Assembly (NCBI GenBank): GCA_025201365.1 | Contig: JAIXMF010000003.1 | Coordinates: 62,001-126,000 of the forward strand | Length of the DNA stretch: 64,000 nucleotides | Source: Syncephalis plumigaleata | Taxonomy: Eukaryota > Zoopagomycota > Zoopagomycetes > Zoopagales > Piptocephalidaceae | Direction: 5' to 3' | Shown here: one piece after another, positions 34,534-48,067 of the stretch | How the letters are laid out: every line of letters starts with the position of its first letter | How positions within the stretch are numbered: position 1 is the first letter of the stretch | The notes under the pieces: model-generated | What the model saw: only the letters and a program-made list of their open reading frames with translations | Told to the model about the DNA's origin: nothing | The model's database searches: none | Position numbers and translations under genes: made by a program

Positions 34534-36651
34534 CTAAACATGACCGAAACGACGAAAGACAGGTAATCGACGTTGTTCTGTTGAATCTATCGCTGCTGCT
34601 GCTGTGGTTGATGATGCGGCTGCCATTGCCATCGTTGTAGTAATGGCCGCACCAATGGGTGCAGTATCTATAGCTGATGCTGATCCAGTTGCACCAAGCA
34701 ACGAAGGACCATGCGGTTGATGCAATGAATGAAGATGAAGATTATAGTGCGACGGATGGTGGAATGATGGCGTCGATTGTCCAGCGAGCAAGGATACCGA
34801 TGATAGATTGCTACTATTGGTGTTGGCAGTAGTATTCGTACCTACTGATGATGAACGAGGTCTTCCACTAATGCTACGCAATGTTGTCGCACCTACTCCA
34901 GGGACAACTGGTATTGGGAGCATACCCAAGACATTACCACCAGCAGTAGTAGTAGTAGTAGCGGCAGCGGCAGATACAGATGAAGCTAAACCACCTCCAA
35001 TGGGACCAAGTACAGGTGGTGTCAATGGACCGCTACCCCCGTTGGTCGAGTGTACTGATGCAGCTGATAGAGCAGGTGATGCTGGTAACAAGGACGACGT
35101 CGCTGGCAGTAGACTTGGTGACATACCATGATGACCGATGGATGATAGATCGACATTACTATGCGATATACCGAATCGATTGTCAGACGATAGAGGATTT
35201 GCAAGATAACGAGCATTGTCATTGGTCGAGTCGATAGTCCAGGCGCGTGATCGTTGCGGGATCTTTATTTCCGGTTTAATGTCAAGCTGTTGCATGAGAT
35301 CCGAGCTTAGTAGGCACGAGGATACGGAAACGCTATTGCTGTTGCTGCCGTTGAGATTATTGCTATTGCTAGTGATATCACTATCATCTAAAAGTGTATT
35401 TTGTATCCACATATTGCTGACTACTGGATCTGGTAGTTGAGTTGCTGTTAATCCCGGTGAACTACTGCCAATGAGATCGGGGAATAACGCTATACTCGAT
35501 GATTGTTCAATGGGCGAAGTGCGCTGACTAGTCAATACTGGAGCTGGACCAATTGGTGATATGGTAGTGGCGGTGGCAGTAGTCGCAGTAGTAGGTAAAC
35601 TAAAGTTACTTGACATGTCTATACCGGTCCAGTTGGCATTATTCGCATGAATAGCTGCTATCATTGGTGATGAAGTGGGACTCGATGTCGATGATAGACC
35701 AGCAGTGCTATCACTAAGCGTATTACTCGCGCCAATAGCCAAGGCTGCCAATGATGCAGTTAGTGGCATATCTCCATTATCACCGAGGTTAGTAGTAGTA
35801 CTGGTAGTTGTTGTACTGGCACTTGTCATTAGGACTGGTGGCGTGTCATTGCTGATAGTTTCACTCGCTAGGCTGACCGATGAGCCATTGGCACTGGTTG
35901 GAATAACGCCACTCGCACCTGCACCTGCAGCAGCGGCAGCAGCAGCAATAGCAGCACTACCAGGACCCTCGTTGTGGATAAAGCAGCATCGCTTACCGTA
36001 GGGACATGTACCCTTCTCCCAGAAGGTTCTACAGATTTCAGTCTTATACTTGGGATGTCGTTGCACTTGACGCAATTCCGTCATACCATGAGCAAATTGA
36101 CATTTGGCACTGTAGCGGCAATGGCCCGTCTCCTCGTATGATCGACAAAGCTCGGTCTTGTAGAGTGCTGATTTCTTGGGATCACGATCGCGTCGTGCGT
36201 TCACCGCTAATTGATCCTCGTCCTCGGTTTCATCGACTGTCGAGACATTAGACGATAGATTGAGTTCAAGCTCTCCAAGGTTGGTCGAGCGATCAAGATC
36301 CGAGTTAGCTCTACGTCTACCGGTAGTAGTTGTCGTGGTAGTGGCATTTTTCGTTGCTTTAGGATCAGATGCGGCAATACCACCGACTGTTTGTTTTGTA
36401 TTGCCCGCGGATAGGGCAGATTCCGCCGAGAGAGTGCGTGATCCATTGGGACCAATATCGCTGTTGCGACGACCACCACGCCATGCGTTTACAGGCGGTG
36501 TTAGAGAGCCCTCTGATCCTGGGTTGGCTGATCGTCCATCAGGCATGGGCCAGGCCGGGAAACTACGGCGTTGACTGTTATCGCCGCCGTTGGCGGTAGT
36601 GTTCGACGCCATAGGATTGGTAGATTGCGTGGATAATCCAGTTACACTCAT
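34534..36651 (-). CDS. TTP/Tis11-like tandem CCCH zinc finger mRNA-decay protein
   Basis: This family binds AU-rich elements in mRNA 3' UTRs and recruits deadenylases. It is a single uninterrupted frame of 705 residues from [13 protein letters not shown]. An upstream in-frame ATG at 36744 would add 31 residues. The two fingers lie at about residues 165-227: [19 protein letters not shown] with [12 protein letters not shown], a linker [20 protein letters not shown], and [10 protein letters not shown]. The C-X8-C-X5-C-X3-H spacing and the YKTEL/YKTEI lead-ins are diagnostic. The rest is Ser/Thr/Ala-rich and disordered. The extreme C-terminus [12 protein letters not shown] resembles the NOT1-binding tail of animal TTP. 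No frame slips occur. A long 5' leader region lies upstream. Confidence 0.93.
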   Translation of the reverse strand: MSVTGLSTQSTNPMASNTTANGGDNSQRRSFPAWPMPDGRSANPGSEGSLTPPVNAWRGGRRNSDIGPNGSRTLSAESALSAGNTKQTVGGIAASDPKATKNATTTTTTTGRRRANSDLDRSTNLGELELNLSSNVSTVDETEDEDQLAVNARRDRDPKKSALYKTELCRSYEETGHCRYSAKCQFAHGMTELRQVQRHPKYKTEICRTFWEKGTCPYGKRCCFIHNEGPGSAAIAAAAAAAGAGASGVIPTSANGSSVSLASETISNDTPPVLMTSASTTTTSTTTNLGDNGDMPLTASLAALAIGASNTLSDSTAGLSSTSSPTSSPMIAAIHANNANWTGIDMSSNFSLPTTATTATATTISPIGPAPVLTSQRTSPIEQSSSIALFPDLIGSSSPGLTATQLPDPVVSNMWIQNTLLDDSDITSNSNNLNGSNSNSVSVSSCLLSSDLMQQLDIKPEIKIPQRSRAWTIDSTNDNARYLANPLSSDNRFGISHSNVDLSSIGHHGMSPSLLPATSSLLPASPALSAASVHSTNGGSGPLTPPVLGPIGGGLASSVSAAAATTTTTAGGNVLGMLPIPVVPGVGATTLRSISGRPRSSSVGTNTTANTNSSNLSSVSLLAGQSTPSFHHPSHYNLHLHSLHQPHGPSLLGATGSASAIDTAPIGAAITTTMAMAAASSTTAAAAIDSTEQRRLPVFRRFGHV

Positions 36652-36744
36652 AATACTCGATAATGATAAGGACGATGTTGATGATGTTGATGATGATACA
36701 CGTATCAAATTAAAATAACACGATTGAGTTGTTGGTAGAGGCAA

Positions 36745-39700
36745 GTAGTGATCGTATAATGTAGTGTAGTGTAGTGTGGTATAATGTACTTGCTGCTCGT
36801 ATTTCTGCTATTGTTACGACAACTGTTGTCCAAAGAATGTCGTCGAGAATAGCCTCCTAAATCCTATGCTGTGTAGATGATGGATATATATGTAGATATG
36901 TGATAGTTTAACTTCTTTTAAGTTATCGCGTTGAGGGAAACAAACGTTACGTAGCACTAGTATTTTGTTGTTACTGTCAATATTACTACTACTACTGCTA
37001 CTATTACCACCTCAATGAAACGGAAATACTGCAGAGAAAAGGAGAGAATGCGTACAATGAAAATGAAGCAAATAATAGAATTCAAAGAGAATGAATAAAA
37101 AGTGAAAGCGTAGCGAGAAAGATAGATAAATGATAGAAAAAAGAATAGATAGATAAAATAGATAAAAAGTAGATAGATAGATAGATAGAGGAAATCGCAC
37201 TATGGTAACATTAATGTTAATAATCCAAAAAAGGAATAATCAAGTGTAATAAAAAACCAGTTAGAATGACGATGATGATGATAATGAAATGACGATGATA
37301 AATGTAGGTAAATGGTAGTGATGGTAGCGTATATATATATACATATATATATATGTGTGTGTAATAATGAAATGGGTGGCCATGGTGTGTCATCATTAGT
37401 GGTCGCGGTGTATTAATAATTTCCATATTATTATCATTGATGATAGATTATTGGTCACGAGGGAACAGGATTAGAGTCGCCGTAGTAATGTGATATAACG
37501 GATAATAGCAAGTAGTATATGGTAAGACAAATTGGTTATTAGTCAGCGATATCAATGAATGAATAAATGAATGAATGAATATATCAATCAATGAATCTAG
37601 GGTCTAATGGTGCAAAGGTAGACACGACGATGGTGACAACCACCACCAACAATAGTGATCATGTATCTGCGCCAGTTATTTAGTTTAATCAATGCCGATT
37701 GGCTCGATGACGATGGTGACTCATCATCATAGTATGGTAGTACTAATTGTACTAGTTGTCCTCTCTCTCTATCTCTCTGTTTTTTCCTCTTTCGTCATTA
37801 ATTGAATAATGACGATATTGTTACGTGTAAACGCATAGAGGATGAAACAACTAAATGAACTGTTCAAAGTGCTTATACACTCACTCACTCATGTACACAC
37901 TCGCGTAGTCTACCGATACACTTGTCTATTGAATAAAAATAGTTAACTTACCTAATGAGTAGTAGAATCACGCCAATAGGATTAATAGCAATAGCAATAT
38001 GGTAGTTGTAGTTGTAATTGTGGTGCTAGTAGTGTAGTTATAATAGTATAGTATAGTATAGTGTAGCTGTAGTTGTTGTTTAATTGACCGAGATCGCCCT
38101 TATAGAATAGATCCAGCAATGAACTAGATAGATAACACAAGGAGTATGCGGTTTAGTTAGAGTCGTCCAGTTGTAGTTGAACACGCTAGCAAGCGTAGGC
38201 ATAAAGTGTATATTGCGCGAGAAACCAGTAGTAGTAGTAATAGTAGTAGTGTATATCAAGACGCCACGTATATATATATATATTTATATATTTATAAACA
38301 ATCTCTTCCACTAGAGTAATAAACGTCCAAGCTAGACAGTTACCCAGTGTAGAAGGGATAGAGGTAGAAATAGTAGAGGAAAGGTGCTAAGACGTCAAAA
38401 TACGTTGAAACAACCACGTAAGAGAGAGGAGAGAGAGCGAGCGAAGTAGTGGAAGAGAACCGTATAGAATCCACTAGAATAAGAATAGCGTTGTGCGAAT
38501 AAGCAGGAAAAGACGAAGGAAAAATGCAAACCTCCACAACCACAAGCCAGACTGAAACAGAACGTCGTGGAAAGTGAGACACAACGATGTAACTAAAGTA
38601 GCAGTTGCTTAGATGAAAGGAAGAGGACTTGAATACGCATATAATGACAACTAGATCAAAAGCGTGTGGAGGAATGTAAACGTGCGGACGAACAAGTGCT
38701 GTAGGCGTGTGTGGTACGTAAAGAGAGAGAGAGAGAAAGTCTGTGAAGAATGAAGAAGCGGAAAAGGTAAAAGCAACAAGGCTTGAGGCAGTATTGTTAT
38801 TGTTGTTAATGGTATATCGATGAGCGTGTGGATGTATGCATGTGGAAGAGTGAATGAATGAATGAATGCGCTGTGTGTGTGTGGTGTGATGCGGTGTGTG
38901 TATATTAAGACCATGTAGGTCTTGGAAATGTGATTTTTTTGGGGGATATTTGTATGTGTATAGAAGGTATGGTATGATGGCATCCTATTGATCTGTGTGA
39001 TTCGCATACAAAGAAATGTGTGTCATTTATCGCGACAAATAAACAAAGAGACACGCGTATGTACGCATATATTACAAATGGTAATAGTAATGAGATTACT
39101 AAATGTATCATTGCATTATGACGATCATTCACACTCTGTGACAAGAATCAGCTAATGAATACGGCAATGGATAGCATCAACCGAATGCCATGACTCAATA
39201 ATGAGTGATAGACGGCATAATACACGCTCATAGAATGCATATGCTTTATATCCCCACAGCGTAGTCATTAGCAAGTAGCGCAATCATAATTAATCATCCC
39301 ATTTATGGCATGACATTCAATTCTCCGATCTTTTCCCCCTCTTCATTCGAGGTAATCATCAGCCAAGGACATGTAGCCAACATGGATAGATGGAAATAAT
39401 CGTGCATCTAGCAATTAAGCATTATTCTCATTATCAAGTGTATAATGATTGCCAAGCATGGGGTAGCGTATAGAAACACAAAAAGAAACAATTTCAACAA
39501 GGCTAACAGGTATATCAATAGATTCTAAAGAAAGATCACGGCTGTATCATTGCAATTTGCCGATGGAACCGTTCTATTGACTAATTCGGTTCATGGAAAT
39601 AAAGAATTCAAAAGATGCCGCTTCGCTATTACGAGAGTTTAGCCGTGAAGCGAATGTGGATGAATGCAAAAAAGGCAATCATGTCGGGTTTTTTTATGGA

Positions 39701-41283
39701 GTAGATGCACTTGCCTCACTCGCATTCATATTGGCAGTGACATGTCTGCACTGTCATTTATACAATATACACTATTATGGATCTACGTGTATTGCCATGA
39801 CTACTTACCTTGCTATTACCTGTGAGAGGTTAATTCAACGATGCTTCAAGTTAATGATAGAGTAAATGCCTGCTTAAATGCAATGGAAGAATAGCGAGTA
39901 AAGCAGTAGCACGATATCGTACTATTCCAACAGATTAGTAGAGAATAACCATAATGATAATGCTGCAACTAATGGATCGTTCAAAAGTGCCTCTTCTATG
40001 AATGGAAACTACCAGGAAATAGAACGATGAAGCTTGCGACTGAACGACTTTCCTAACAACTCGATTGTTGTCACGATAAACGTCTGCTTTGTATATGTGT
40101 ATACGGTAGTATTGATTAGAAAGATGCTGAATAGATAGATAGATAGATAGATATGAGAAAACAAAAAGCAAAGCAAAGCAATGGAGTAAGGGAAAGAAGA
40201 AAGAAAGTTTATGGTATATGCGATAAAAGTGCAACGGCTGATACTAGTTTCAAGCTGACTATAATATGCCGAAGAAAGAAGTCTGAACGTTTCGAGACAA
40301 TACCGCAATTATTGTTAAGAAGGTTCTTTGTTTCAACAAACAAACAAACAAACAACTGAATGAATGATCGTTTATTGATATCCAAGTAGGGCGAGTCGTA
40401 ATGCTTATGCTGCTGCTAATGAAGAGGAATCTTGGAAGAATAATAAGAATAAGAGGTGAATGAGGTAGGAAACGTGTCGGAGAACACCAACCGAAATGAA
40501 CTAGTGTCATTCAACTACCGCAATTAGTCGTGTCGTCTTTCTTATAGTAGTTGCAAAGTGATAGAAATACGGTAGATATACAGAAAGGAAAACAGGATGT
40601 ACAAGTTGGACTTGTAGACCAAGAAGAAGAAAAGTGGATCAATCTCGGATAGAGAAACAAATTAGCATGAAACGCGTTACAAAAATATCCATAGAAATCT
40701 TGGCACACCCAAGATAACAAGATTGACTTGTTTTTAATCCCATTCTACGGTGGATGATCTATACGCCTCAATGTCATCATTATTAGCATTGAAACACCAA
40801 CACGGCTATTACTATTTATGCGTTTCCGAGTTTCAAATAGTTACAAATTTCTATGGATAATAATAACAATAATAGCAATAATGGGCTGACACCTTTTATT
40901 TTTATATTTGAATACTATAGATTTGACTTGTGATTATGATGCTTACTGTCGTAATTTGTACGGAAAGGTGATCCTACATTTCATTTTGATATAGCACTAG
41001 GAAATGTCAAATCATTATACTTCACATGCTAATAGTACATTGAAGATGTTCTTTCCAATAATATGACTACCTAACTAATTAATCAATTAATCATAATTAA
41101 ATTGCTGTCGTGAAAGTACGAGTATGCGGAGGGGAAGGGAAATGAGAGTAGGGTTGCTACCCGTAAAGTAACCACTACTACACCTATGTCACTCTCGTTA
41201 ATTCTATTATTCAAAATCGAGGTTCTTGGATCCCAGTTGATCGTCGTCTTGGGATGAGCGAGTGCTGCATGTAGCCTATATAC
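36745..41283. other. Gene-poor AT-rich stretch, low-complexity
   Basis: No convincing gene was found in 4.5 kb. The DNA is full of short tandem motifs: ATAG runs near 37145-37190, ATATAT near 37330-37352, TATATA near 38270-38295, GAGA near 38718-38735, GAAT repeats near 38850-38870, GATA repeats near 40130-40152 and AAAC near 40335-40353. One plus-strand frame at 39593-39865 would give 90 residues (MEIKNSKDAASLLREFSRE, then a hydrophobic ALASLAFILAVTCLHCHLY), which I could not assign. The part next to 36745 is likely the leader and promoter of the CCCH gene. Confidence 0.45.
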
Positions 41284-41812
41284 TTAATGTGCATGCATAT
41301 TAACGAGCTCAAGATGGTTATGCCCTAGAGGCCACGATGGAACAATTGATGCTGTGCAGCGATGATTATCCTCCATTGCTGGATTATTCCTATTCCAGAA
41401 GATATAAGACAGTTTTATGATCACGCAAAATCCATTCAAGCGACGCATCCCATTATTGCTGCTGCTGCTATTGTCATCGTTGTTACTACCACTATTGCTG
41501 CCGCTACACTTACTGCTGCCGTTACACTTTCCGCTACTTCCGTTGTTACTTTCGTTGTTACTACTTCCGTTGTCAATACTGGCATCATCGTCTACTTGAC
41601 ATAGTTGTGGCAATTTACAATCGGTTAAAACGATACCCGGTGCACGGACGTATTTGAATCTCGGTTGGTTGTCACTTGGCAAGTTGGATACCAATTGTCA
41701 GGTAATAAACTTGACAGTATTAGGAGACATCTATTATCAGCTTGCCGTTTACAACTGTAGTCTTTACTAAGGACTACACCATTATATGCGCAGTCAATTT
41801 TACACTTGTATT

Positions 41813-41846
<34 letters not shown>

Positions 41847-41903
41847 CATTACTATAGGCATTATCCACTTTGTTGACGAACAAAACTCTACACTCGAATC
41901 CAT
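41284..41903 (-). CDS. Doubtful Cys-containing Ser/Asn-rich open frame
   Basis: Two overlapping minus-strand frames may be pieces of one gene. The upstream frame, after a run of Val from a CTA repeat, reads YKCKIDCAYNGVVLSKDYSC and KRQADNRCLLILSSLLPDNW. The downstream frame reads SNLPSDNQPRFKYVRAPGIV and LTDCKLPQLCQVDDDASIDN, followed by a Ser/Asn/Gly run and a stop at 41284. A one-base slip near 41690 would join them. It has no recognised domain, and low-complexity DNA can keep frames open by chance. I keep it as a candidate only. Confidence 0.25.
41813..41846 (+). repeat. (CTA)n microsatellite
   Basis: An uninterrupted CTA/ACT triplet run of about 11 units is seen directly. It would read as poly-Val on the minus strand or poly-Thr/Leu/Tyr on the plus strand. 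Confidence 0.95.
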
Positions 41904-44900
41904 TCGCTCATTCTTATTACTGCTACTATTACTATTATTTGTTCATTCGTTTCACATTTGTATCTGTTTTTTATTTGCCTATCGTAGACTGCTTTATATT
42001 ATTTTCATTTCAGTTTCATTTACTAGTGCTAGACGGTCTGTTTTGTATTTGACGAGAAAAACGAATATTGGAACGAGTGGAATGTAAGTTCATGTAAGGA
42101 ATGCGCGTCATTAACCAATTAGTACTTTTACTTCATGCTCATTCCTCACTCATTACCTTTTTTATTGTTGGTGTGAAGGAGTAAGAACGAGAACGAGAAC
42201 AAGCTTATTAGGCAGGGTAGTTTTGTTAGCGTCTCTGCGTATTAGTTGAGAGAAAGGGAGAAAGGGAGAAAGGGAGAGGAATGATATTGAGGCATATGAG
42301 TGGGAAACCACCATTTACTAGCTGCATGTCGTACACGTTGCGACAGTTTGGGTGGTTGCGTTTAAAGGGGTATAAGGTGCGCTGCTGTGTTCATCAATGC
42401 AAATACACTGGTTACGCATATGGATCAGCTGATAATTATGATGTAGTTGACCACCTAGTCAGTTAGCCAACCAACTTGCTAGCATGCTTGCTAGCTACTT
42501 AATCAGCTAATTACGCGGCCGGCTAATTGACTGATCCTATGATAAAGCACCATCAATGTGAAGCTTTTACTTCTAATACAATGAATGATCATCATGCTTG
42601 AATCACATCATACTGCTAGTTCCATTCAGCTTGAAGAAGACAAGTTGATCTTTCCCCCTCCCTCCCTTCCACTCATTCGCTTTCTTTCTTTTCTTGTTCC
42701 ACGCGCAAACAGCGACATGTGTACACGCGTGTATCCATTTCTTGTTATTGAAAAGCTCTTGTTAAATGGCTCGTGTGAAACATGGCTAAGATGCTAATAA
42801 CGCATGACGAGCATATGGCAATTGCGATTGAACTTGCATGATGATGATGATGGTGCTGATGCTGATGATGCTGATGATACTGATGATGGTACGTTGCGTT
42901 TCGTGCACAGATAACGGAAGTGTTGGGGAGAGAGTGCGTACACATGAGTGTATTTGCATATGCAAACCAGCGAATGAATGAATGAACAAGCAGACAAGAT
43001 GGATAGAGAGGTAGAGAGATAGAGGTAAACATGTGCGCGCGTTGAATAACATGCATAATGAACTGGGAACATTTCCTTCCACTTTTTTATTGCCTTTATG
43101 TCATTGGTTAACCGATTACAGAGAAAGAGGAGAGGAAATGGCGGGCAGGGCTAGCTTGTACTTGCCGCATCTCATTCATGCCACGTCATGCCTCTGCGGT
43201 GGTATCCACGCTCATCGTCAAAGCATATGATGAATCATGTGTGCATATATGAGTTTGCGAGAAACTCCATAGGAGCATATGACCACGATGAAGATAACGA
43301 CGACGACGACGACATCACTTCTATAAGCACGTTATTGACCTAAAGCGTGGTTAGTTTCATTTCAAACAAAAAATGAGTATGCAATTAAGCATGTGCGTGC
43401 GCTTGTTGTTGTTGTTTTGATTTTAAATGTGTGCAAGGCATAGTAGTAAAAAGGAAAGCGAGTAGTCGTCATCTATTAAATCATTCCATTACTCGTCCAC
43501 GTGCATCGTCCTCGTCGAATGTATGTAGCAAACAAGAGCGATAACTCTGCGCTTCATCGTTGTACGATGGTTACAAGTTACAAGTTACACGGTTGTCGCT
43601 TAATGAATACATTTGATATTTATGCATATTGCTGACAATCCACTTTAGTGGAAACATGACGACTTGAAAGTAGAATGGACAGTGACTACGCCGGTCACTG
43701 CAGATGTTTGCAGTTATTTCCTTTGCCAAAACTTGTTACACGCGACTTGCTTTCACTCACTCACTCACTCACTCACTCACTCGCTCGCTGGTTCGTTCAC
43801 TCGTTCATTCAATCTTGTACTTCAGCATCTTGTGGTCCAAAATTCGGTGCCTACGCACTCCGCATATGTGTTTTTCTTTTGAGAATATTGTGCTTCTCTC
43901 CAGTTTTACTTATGCCACACTCTGCTTTCCGAGGTTGCCAAAGCCGAGTGAATTAACCATGCCTGCTCACGCAAAAGGTTCTCGATTTAATGTCGCCAGA
44001 ATTGTATTTATGCAACATTATCCTCCAGGATAAGCGTTCATTCCAGTTCAATAATCATTTCATCTCTCTCTCGCTCTCTCTCTTGTTCCCGCGTTTACAC
44101 CTTTATCCATCTTCACGTACACTTACCCGCTTTTATATCACTTCACCCCGAGTATTGCAAAAAACAGCAAATATTATTTATATCCATTACAATCAGTTGC
44201 TCTTCAGGACTGAGTGAGTTTGCATATACTTGCTAGCATCTCTTCCTTCCTTGTCCCTATCGTGTCTTCAAGTAGGCGTATGAACTACTGGAGTAGTCGA
44301 CGATCATCCGTGTCCATTTACTAATATTGATGTCAATATTGTTTTCTTTTTCCTTATTGCTATAGTTCTCCATTGCCATTTGCTTTTAGCCGAGGAGTAT
44401 AGCTTACCTCTTTTGAAATCACCAGTGTAAGTGCATTATATCCATCAATAATTACTCGTGTATTTATATCAACCCACTATCAAACGTGAATCCATTCGTC
44501 ATATCATCATCGATTTACCTCATTGATCATAATAATAATGGTATATAGGATTCTTCTATTCGTTCGTTAGATTTCTCAAGTTCTTACTTTACTATTCTCG
44601 TGGCATCCTGATTACAAAACCCTTACTCTCGAGGGCAACCTTACCACCTTTCTTTCTATATAATCAATTGCTAGACGGTAAGGCAACGTCATGTTACTCG
44701 TGTGTAATTACAGCTATACTTACTATATTGTCATTTAAGCCATTATTCATCCTATAACACTTCCATAAATAGCAAACATTTAAAGTCATCTCTACTCATA
44801 TCATTGTTCCTGCTAATTTCCCGATCAAGATAAACAGCCATATCAATCACCATAATTATAATCACCACGCTTTTTTAAAGCTTGCTAACTATCGAAGATA

Positions 44901-44983
44901 TTGGTTCTTTTCGTACACGTCATCCCAGCTCGTATATATACGTTACTACTATATTTCTCGTTGTTGTTGCTATTGTTGCTAAT
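41904..44983. other. Gene-poor stretch upstream of the homeodomain gene
   Basis: No supported gene is seen. The stretch has GAGAAAGG repeats (42255-42280), a GCTAGC palindromic cluster near 42477-42500, GAT/CTG triplet runs (42838-42890), a CACT repeat (43757-43790) and pyrimidine tracts near 44060-44095. Small open frames are Ser/His/Leu-rich and change with every slip, as expected for noncoding repeats. The last 500 bases are likely the promoter and leader of the downstream gene. Confidence 0.45.
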
Positions 44984-47115
44984 ATGAGTGATTCCACTGA
45001 ACTCAAGAGCTATTCACAGCGATTGTCGCAGCAGCTTCACAGTCAGGACGAATCATTGGACCCACGACCGCAACACCAGCATCAGCAGTTGTTGAATGCG
45101 GAGGAAATGATTACGGATACAAATATGGATCATGCTCTTCCTATCAACGCTAGCAGCAGTGCTCCTACCAGCACTAGTATTTCCTCGATGATGATGATGG
45201 AATCCGGCCTTGACAGCCAAGGTCAATGACAGTCGAGATACCCGCCAATGGCCATTCCTATTCGCCCACCAGAAGCGCTCGATCATCTGATGCCAATACA
45301 CCAACGTCAAGCCAATGGACACCAACTGGTTTGATGGGACAGCATGACACGGCCTCCACACCACTAAGTGAAAGTCAAGCAAACGATGTAAGTAGGTTTA
45401 TTCCAGTATCACGCCATTATTATCTCTACTAATGTGATGATTCATTGATGATTCATTGATTGATTGATCCATTGATTGATGGAAAAGCTCGTGAAAATTT
45501 CACACCTGAACAACTAGCCTTCCTACGTCAGTTGTATGCGAATGGTGTCACGCGTACGAGTTGTCACTTGGAAATCCAGGCGGCAGCCAATCAGCTTAAC
45601 ATTAGTTATGATCGGGTCAAGGTGATTACTATGATAGAAAAATTCAAGCATTCATCAAACTAATGCACATTATGCACACGTGTGTATTTATCAATGATTA
45701 GAATTGGATCAATAATAACAACAAGCGTATACGCCAATTGGCGGTCAAGGAGAAGAAACGTGCCGCTGCTGCCGAGTCTTCCTCCTCCGCTAACACCGCT
45801 ATACCTTGGCATACTGACTCGCGTCAAACGGCTCGTACAACGTCAACGACCAGTGATCGCATCATATATCCAACAGGTTCGGGTCCCAATTTTCCTGTCA
45901 ACATCATGTCGTCAACAAGCGGGGCATCACGCGAAACTAATATGCTCATGCCGTTGAGCGATGATAGTGTTGTTGCTCAGTCGCATGATTTATTACTGAA
46001 TCATCAGCAGCCACATTCACACCGCATCATTCGCAACAGCAACATCATCATCATCATCCTTCGGATAATCACGATGAAGTAATGTCGCTTGCCTCACCTT
46101 TCTCCTCGGCGGGATTAAAGCGTACGCGTACTGATCTCAGTGAACGACTTGTCTCCTCTCGACCATCTTCCCAATATGGTAAGTGTGACTTGCTAATTAA
46201 ATGTTGTTTACGAAAATGGATAACCTTGTACTATATTTTATATACACGCATATTCTAATATTATTTCATTAGCTCATGAAGATATCGGTAAGTGATATAT
46301 ATATATATATATATATACATAGCATTACAGTCTATTCATACATGTATATTATAATAGATTTATTGGTAATGAACGAGGAGGATGTAGTGGGCGCATTTCC
46401 TGTGCCTAATCACGCGGCACTTATTCATGTTGTTCAATTATGCATTGAGGTAAGTCTACTCTCGTCTCTTTAGCTATCGAGTATTTATGCATCATTACTA
46501 ATATATGTATCTACATGTATGTATCTTCATAGATGTTTGGTAGTGTATTACCGCAACAATTCGCCATTGCTCGTACTCATCCACAAACGAACAAGCATGT
46601 ATTACTATTAGCGTCGCAACTTAACGAACCGGTCTCCATCCACTTGAAACATGGCGTGATCATCTTCCTTGATTGCACCACAAGTGAACATGTACCATTT
46701 ATCCCGGTTGTTAATGGTAACTCTAGCACCCATTCGATATTTGCCCTATTGGAACAAACAGGACATGGACAAGTGCGTAGAATTAGCAATAATAATAACG
46801 GTAATAATAGTCATACTGGTGATGGCAATACAAATCCTACCAACTCACCGATGCATATTCGACAACTTCCGATACTTCTCTAAGGAAACAACCACTACTA
46901 GCAACAATAGTGGTAGTAATAGGTATGGTGGTGGTGGTAGCAATGGCCACTCCTCTCAGAATAGTCCCATTGCCGTGGATCATAGTCCAAATGATCAGCA
47001 GCATCAACATCAGCATCAGCAACATCAACAACATTTATTTGATACGACACGCTCGCGTAGTAGAACATCTTTCGATACTACCGACGTGGCATCTCTAATG
47101 GGAGGTCGTTCTTGA
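44984..47115 (+). CDS. Divergent homeodomain transcription factor
   Basis: This is a probable DNA-binding regulator. It opens MSDSTELKSYSQRLSQQLHS, followed by a Gln/His-rich stretch. The homeodomain-like region spans two exons: FTPEQLAFLRQLYANGVTRT and NQLNISYDRVK, then after an intron NWINNNNKRIRQLAVKEKKR. Helix 3 keeps the Trp and Asn of homeodomains, but the spacing NNNNK is unusual. Downstream are a basic SAGLKRTRTDLSERL patch, a conserved-looking part (VVGAFPVPNHAALIHVVQLC, FGSVLPQQFAIARTHPQTNK) and a Gly/His/Gln-rich tail ending DVASLMGGRS. Frame changes without intron signals occur near 45215, 46010 and 46870. The homeodomain call rests on the helix pattern and is moderately sure. Target genes are unknown. 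Confidence 0.7.
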
Positions 47116-48067
47116 TCGATAACACATCACTTGACTATGATATGAATGAAACATAGCTTTTCTTGTTATTCATTTCCTTTTACTTTTCACCTATCGTTAT
47201 TAACTCGTAAATCATTAATATTAGTTCTTTCTTTATCTTCTTTCTTCCTTTCCTTAAGTACTAATAGGAAGCTTTAAACTAAATAGATATTAATTATTTC
47301 TTGACCATTATCGTCGCTTTCTTTCTTTCTTTTTAATCATTCAATCATTCATTTGCTTGCTCGTTTTCTATCATTTTACATTGACTATTCCCCTAATGGA
47401 ATTTCATGTTCATCTTTTGTTACTTTTCTTCTTTCTTTCTTTCTTTCTTTCTAATACGAATTATGATAACAGTCATTGCGTAATCATCGATGTCATTACC
47501 GATACTAGTACTTGTGTTGTAGCATGCCTATTTGTGTGCTTTATCTCACTAATACAAGTATAGCTAATAATCGATTAATCCATTTATATTGACAAAATAT
47601 TATTATTATTATCTGAATCATCCCTTATGATAGAGATTCATTATCCAAGCGTCGCGTCTCTTCTTTTTCGTTCATTCTTCCTTTCTTTAGTATCACTGAT
47701 CTTCGTCTTTAATTAATATTACTATGATCGTCTATCCTTATCCTTATTATTATTATTATAGAGTGATTACTGTGTCAAGAAATAATAAATATATTTTTGC
47801 GTATACATTTAATGCTCAGTTCTAATGGACACAAATGAAGATGAATGGCTATAATTTATTTATCAAATCTAAATGATCAATGAAATATAACCATCGTGTG
47901 TATATGTATGGCTTCCAAAACTGAGCAATATGGTAGTAACCATCTAATATAATCATAAGAGAAGAATGAGGATATATAGGAAAAAGAAAAAAGGGTAAAG
48001 ATAAAGATAAAAGGAAGATGATACTGATAATAATGATAATAAAGAACAAGGCACCTCTCTATCATTT
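47116..48067. other. Convergent 3' flanks, AT-rich
   Basis: This lies between the convergent stops of the homeodomain gene and the RasGEF gene. It contains TTTC repeats (47322-47335, 47430-47452), ATT repeats (47598-47612, 47745-47760) and candidate polyadenylation signals AATAAA on both strands. No coding frame is convincing. Confidence 0.45.

Noticed and set aside
34808-36599. Plus-strand frames opposite the CCCH gene
   Set aside because: The minus strand is one continuous 705-residue frame with tandem CCCH fingers. The plus-strand frames are its complement.
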